Shown: piece after piece, positions 61,332 to 64,000 of the stretch
Layout of the letters: each line of letters starts with the position of its first letter
How positions within the stretch are numbered: position 1 is the stretch's first letter
Assembly (NCBI RefSeq): GCF_000720425.1
Contig: NZ_JOAJ01000002.1
Span: 186,001-250,000, forward strand
Source of the DNA: Nocardia rhamnosiphila NBRC 108938
Lineage (GTDB): Bacteria > Actinomycetota > Actinomycetes > Mycobacteriales > Mycobacteriaceae
Length of the DNA stretch: 64,000 nucleotides
Direction of reading: 5' to 3'
Notes under the pieces: generated by a model
Seen by the model: only the letters and a program-made list of their open reading frames with translations
Told to the model about the DNA's origin: nothing
Databases searched by the model: none
Made by a program: the position numbers and the translations under genes

Positions 61332-62642
61332 CTATTCCGCCCCGGCGGAGCCGGCGGTCCCGGTACCCGAGGCACCGTTCGACGTGGTCGATGCGGGTTT
61401 CTCCGCGGCCCGCGCACGACGTTCCCGGACCGGCCGCACCGGTTTCGCCGGCTCGTGGGTCGCGGCCTCGGCGATGCGGCCGGCGTATTCCTCTTCGGCG
61501 AGGTTGCGCCACGCGGTGAGCGAGATATCGGGCCGGTAGAGCTTCTCCGGCGGCGCGTCGGTGACGCTCACCATCCATTCGTCCTGGCCGGAGAACTGGC
61601 CGTGGAACAGCCAGCGGATCGCACCCAGATATTTCGCGTAGAAACCCAGCTTGTGGACACCGGTGACGAAGTTGACCATCAGCCCCACATAGTTGTGCCG
61701 GTCGTCGTCCACCGGTACGTAGAACTCGTAGTGGATGAAGTTCGGGTACGCGATGCGCAGCACACCGGGCATGGACAGCGACGCGAAGCCCGGGAATTTC
61801 TGCGCCTCGATCACCGGGTTCGTCTTCAGCCCGGCTCCTACATTGCCGATCTGGGAGATACGGGTCTCGTCGGGGTTCTTCTTCCACCAGCGTTTGTTGC
61901 TCCATTTTCCGACGCCGGGGAAATCGGCCTCCCAGTGCACCTCGTCCTGGACTCGGAAGATCCAGCGGCCCTCGGGCACGATCCGGGTGATGTTCCAGGT
62001 GGGCATGGGTTTGAACAACCGCCACAGCGACGTGCGGTGCAGGTACTTCGCGTGCCCCTCATCGAAACCGTTCTCGCACGCGAAGCGCCAGTTCCCGCGG
62101 CGCGGCTGGATCCGGCCGCCCACGATGCCCTCGTTCTCCACCAGTTCGCGGGGCAGTTGGTCGTCGATCGGCGGCGCCGGCTCGTTGCCGATCGGGATGT
62201 ACACCCACACCAGCCCCAGCCGTTCGGCCACCGGGTAGGTCTGCACCGACAGCTTGCCGCACACCTTCGAATCGGGTCCGTCGGTGATGACGGCGGCGAG
62301 TTTGCCGTCGGTCAGCCGGAAGGTCCAGCCGTGGTACGGGCAGCTGACGGTGCCCGGGAACTGCTGATCGCCCTCCGACAGGGGTACACCCCGGTGGGGA
62401 CACCGGTCGTGCAGGGCATAGGCGGTCCCCGCGTCGCGGATCAGCGCGAGCTTTTCGCCGCAGATCGTATAGCTGCGCGGTGTTCCGGTGATGTGGTTCG
62501 ACCACGTCACCGGGTACCAGTAGCCGCGGTAGCCGCTGCCCGCCTTGTCGTAGTACGGCCAGGCGGTCCAATCCTGCCGGCCGGCCGCCCGCGCCCGCTC
62601 CGGGAGCGTGGGCCGGGTCTCCGGTGCCTCCACACCAGTCAT
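61332..62642 (-). CDS. Rieske non-haem iron oxygenase, alpha subunit
   Basis: This 436-residue ring-hydroxylating oxygenase has the Rieske 2Fe-2S motif CPHRG...CPYHGW (C81, H83, C101, H104) and the mononuclear iron site FDEGHAKYLH (H197, H202 with nearby Asp194). The C-terminal 50 residues are low-complexity (Pro/Lys/Arg then Gly/Ser/Ala). No beta subunit gene is present, so it is the alpha-only type. Electrons probably come from the ferredoxin and reductase at 53.4-54.7 kb. It heads the leftward operon with its own island operator. Confidence 0.93.
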   Translation of the reverse strand: MTGVEAPETRPTLPERARAAGRQDWTAWPYYDKAGSGYRGYWYPVTWSNHITGTPRSYTICGEKLALIRDAGTAYALHDRCPHRGVPLSEGDQQFPGTVSCPYHGWTFRLTDGKLAAVITDGPDSKVCGKLSVQTYPVAERLGLVWVYIPIGNEPAPPIDDQLPRELVENEGIVGGRIQPRRGNWRFACENGFDEGHAKYLHRTSLWRLFKPMPTWNITRIVPEGRWIFRVQDEVHWEADFPGVGKWSNKRWWKKNPDETRISQIGNVGAGLKTNPVIEAQKFPGFASLSMPGVLRIAYPNFIHYEFYVPVDDDRHNYVGLMVNFVTGVHKLGFYAKYLGAIRWLFHGQFSGQDEWMVSVTDAPPEKLYRPDISLTAWRNLAEEEYAGRIAEAATHEPAKPVRPVRERRARAAEKPASTTSNGASGTGTAGSAGAE

Positions 62643-62715
62643 ATGCGTTCCTCTCGAAGCGAGATCGTCCGGTGCACCGATCTTGGGCCGGAGGACGCCG
62701 CGACCCAATGGATCG

Positions 62716-62732
62716 GGTTCGCTCAGCAGACC
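62716..62732. promoter_or_regulatory. Island operator, copy 5 (Rieske operon)
   Basis: GGTTCGCTCAGCAGACC, 74 bp before the Rieske start and overlapping the 3' end of the MaoC-like gene. Confidence 0.6.
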
Positions 62733-63139
62733 GGATCCGACCCGAGCCGGAGCATGGCGCGTCCCGCCGCGCAGAGGGTCCCTGTCTCGTCGTGTTCTTC
62801 GAGGTGCAGGATCACCGTGTCGCCGGTGACGTCGCCGACCACACCGGTGACGGTGAGCGTGGTACCCACCGCGGCGGGCGCCCGGTTCCGCCATTCCACC
62901 GACCGCACCGCCGCGGGATCGCCCGCGAAACGGGCGGCCGCGCGAAAGAACAGAGTGCCGTGCAGTTGGGCCATGACCACGGTGCCGTCGAGCCCTTCCG
63001 CACGGGCGGCCGGAGTGTCGTAGTGGATACGGTGCGCGTTGTGGGTGGCGGCGCCGAAACGCTGGATGCGCACCGGGTCGGTGCGCAGTTCGACCCGTGC
63101 GACGGTGTCGCCCACACGCACCACAGATGACCCGGTCAT
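62723..63139 (-). CDS. MaoC-like hot-dog dehydratase subunit
   Basis: This 138-residue single hot-dog domain resembles MaoC dehydratases. The active-site region reads ATHNAHRIHYDTPAARAEGL, with the Asp/His-type hydratase segment around H37-Y39, and VVMAQLHGTLFFR follows. It overlaps the upstream hot-dog gene by 4 bp; paired single-domain genes of this kind form heteromeric enoyl-CoA hydratases in actinobacteria. The 80-bp gap to the Rieske gene contains an operator, so a separate Rieske promoter is likely. Confidence 0.82.
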   Translation of the reverse strand: MTGSSVVRVGDTVARVELRTDPVRIQRFGAATHNAHRIHYDTPAARAEGLDGTVVMAQLHGTLFFRAAARFAGDPAAVRSVEWRNRAPAAVGTTLTVTGVVGDVTGDTVILHLEEHDETGTLCAAGRAMLRLGSDPVC

Positions 63140-63621
63140 CGGACGATGAACTTTTCGGTGACCGAGGCCAGCGGTCCGGCCGCGGCCGCGCGGTAGCTCT
63201 TCCGCACCGTGATCAATACGAAACGGCCGTCCGCCCGGCCCTTCCACTCGACCCGGTCCACCGTCCGGTGCACCTCGATCTCTTCCCCGAGCGGCGGCGG
63301 CCGGTGGAAGTCGATGTTCTGCCCGCCCGCCATGAGACGCACGTCCAGACCGGCCGTGCCCGGTACTTCGTCGGCGAACATACCGTCGGCGCGGTATTCC
63401 TCGTCCCGCGCGCCCCACGGCCCCCGCAACAGGCTGGGCAGATAGAGCGGGTGCACCGCGAACGCCGGGTGATCGGTCTCGAGGTATCGCGGGTCGTCCT
63501 CCGCGCAGGCGCGCGCGAAGGCGATGGTCTCCGCGGCGCGCACCCGGCCGAGCTCCCGGCGTTCCACCGTGCCGAGCAGAGCCGTGGCCCGGGCGTGAAC
63601 GGTCTCCAGTTCGTCTGTCAT
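63136..63621 (-). CDS. MaoC N-terminal/FAS1-like dehydratase subunit
   Basis: This 161-residue hot-dog protein is of the 'FAS1-like dehydratase' (MaoC N-terminal) type: AETIAFARACAEDDPRYLE at the N-terminus, GGQNIDFHRPPPLGEEIEVHRTV in the middle and ITVRKSYR near the end. It probably partners with the MaoC-like subunit at 62723-63139 to hydrate an enoyl-CoA. ATG 63621 is the start. It is divergent from an alpha/beta hydrolase gene with an island operator in the gap. Confidence 0.82.
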   Translation of the reverse strand: MTDELETVHARATALLGTVERRELGRVRAAETIAFARACAEDDPRYLETDHPAFAVHPLYLPSLLRGPWGARDEEYRADGMFADEVPGTAGLDVRLMAGGQNIDFHRPPPLGEEIEVHRTVDRVEWKGRADGRFVLITVRKSYRAAAAGPLASVTEKFIVR

Positions 63622-63663
63622 GGGCCGACGCTAGGAGCCCCCGCACCACCCGGCAACAGGCCG

Positions 63664-63680
63664 GGACCGGCCAGCGGACC
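63664..63680. promoter_or_regulatory. Island operator, copy 6 (dehydratase/hydrolase divergent gap)
   Basis: GGACCGGCCAGCGGACC, in the 101-bp gap between the leftward dehydratase pair and the rightward hydrolase. The right half GCGGACC is perfect; the left half is degenerate. Confidence 0.5.
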
Positions 63681-63722
63681 GCGGTACTTTGCCGCTGCGC
63701 GGGTTTCGGGTCAGGTGGGCGT

Positions 63723-64000
63723 ATGGCACCTCCACCGAACAGCTCGTACGCCACGGCGTCCGGCGTCACGTTCCACTACCACGATCTGGGTACGGGTTCC
63801 CCGACCCTCTTCCTGCACGGTGGCGGCCCCGGCTGCACCGCTTGGTCGGACTTCGGCCCGGTGGCCCCGCTGTTCGCCCGCGACCGCCGCGCGATCCTGG
63901 TCGACCTGTTGCAGTACGGACGCTCGGACAAATGCACCATCACCGGCCCGATGTGGGATTTCCACGCCGCGAAAACGGTGGCCCTGCTGGACGAGCTGGC
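63723..64000 (+). CDS. Alpha/beta hydrolase, meta-cleavage type (3' partial)
   Basis: The first 92 residues of an alpha/beta hydrolase that runs off the window. LFLHGGGPGCTAWSDFGPV and ILVDLLQYGRSDK closely follow the oxyanion and early strand motifs of BphD/HsaD-type C-C hydrolases. The catalytic triad lies beyond the end. It is divergent from the dehydratase pair and under an island operator copy. It would be a second ring-fission-product hydrolase. Confidence 0.85.
   Translation, partial: MAPPPNSSYATASGVTFHYHDLGTGSPTLFLHGGGPGCTAWSDFGPVAPLFARDRRAILVDLLQYGRSDKCTITGPMWDFHAAKTVALLDEL

Noticed and set aside
61455..63023. 522-codon rightward ORF opposite the Rieske gene
   Set aside because: Antisense of the Rieske oxygenase and its operator region; no family features.

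Overview
The window is very GC-rich (third codon positions are mostly G or C), uses GTG starts freely, and is packed with ATGA-type gene overlaps. It carries acyl-CoA dehydrogenases, F420-type luciferase-like proteins, an MmpL-type transporter, a DUF3558-like lipoprotein, a GH76 mannanase, a DtxR/IdeR-type iron box and paired roadblock proteins. Together these point to a mycolic-acid actinomycete, most likely Nocardia or a close relative. That is inference; no rRNA or other marker is present. I saw no tRNA, rRNA, CRISPR array, insertion sequence or phage gene.

Region 1 (1-13.6 kb) is an acyl-CoA/alcohol catabolic locus. A leftward operon encodes an enoyl-CoA hydratase, an ADP-forming acyl-CoA synthetase, two different acyl-CoA dehydrogenases and an IclR regulator. 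A LysR gene diverges from it. A second leftward operon encodes an alcohol dehydrogenase, an aldehyde dehydrogenase, an enoyl-CoA hydratase and another LysR. A lone solute-binding lipoprotein diverges from that operon across a promoter with repeated operator-like sites.

Region 2 (13.7-35.4 kb) is mixed: DUF4126, a PAS-GGDEF protein, an orphan terpene synthase with an unusual aspartate motif, an AlkZ-like protein, VOC and WYL genes, DoxX behind an iron box, a roadblock pair, ABC-F, a MarR/MFS pair, HrpB, a DUF3558-like lipoprotein, GH76 and a GntR-TetR fusion regulator. It also holds broken genes: an AraC remnant, an internally deleted aldo/keto reductase and a DUF1542-type gene with an in-frame amber codon.

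Region 3 (35.6-44.6 kb) has an FAD monooxygenase/VOC/membrane-protein operon, a TetR/MMPL pair, two luciferase-like oxidoreductases (one behind a MerR-type promoter) and an EthD protein behind a KstR-like box.

Region 4 (44.6-64 kb, continuing off the end) is the most interesting part: an apparently uncharacterised aromatic or cyclic acid catabolic island. It has ABC uptake genes and a second lone binding protein, a CoA ligase, a fused double CoA-transferase, an enoyl-CoA hydratase, a Rieske oxygenase with its own 7Fe ferredoxin and reductase, a LigB-type ring-cleavage dioxygenase, a meta-cleavage-type hydrolase, a degenerate M20 protein, a 39-residue membrane peptide, a two-gene hot-dog dehydratase and further alpha/beta hydrolases. 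Six promoter regions here share a near-palindromic 17-bp core (GGTYCGSYSANCRGACC). This suggests one regulon under the local IclR regulator, with uptake, CoA activation, ring hydroxylation, ring cleavage and side-chain processing switched on together. The substrate cannot be named from sequence alone.
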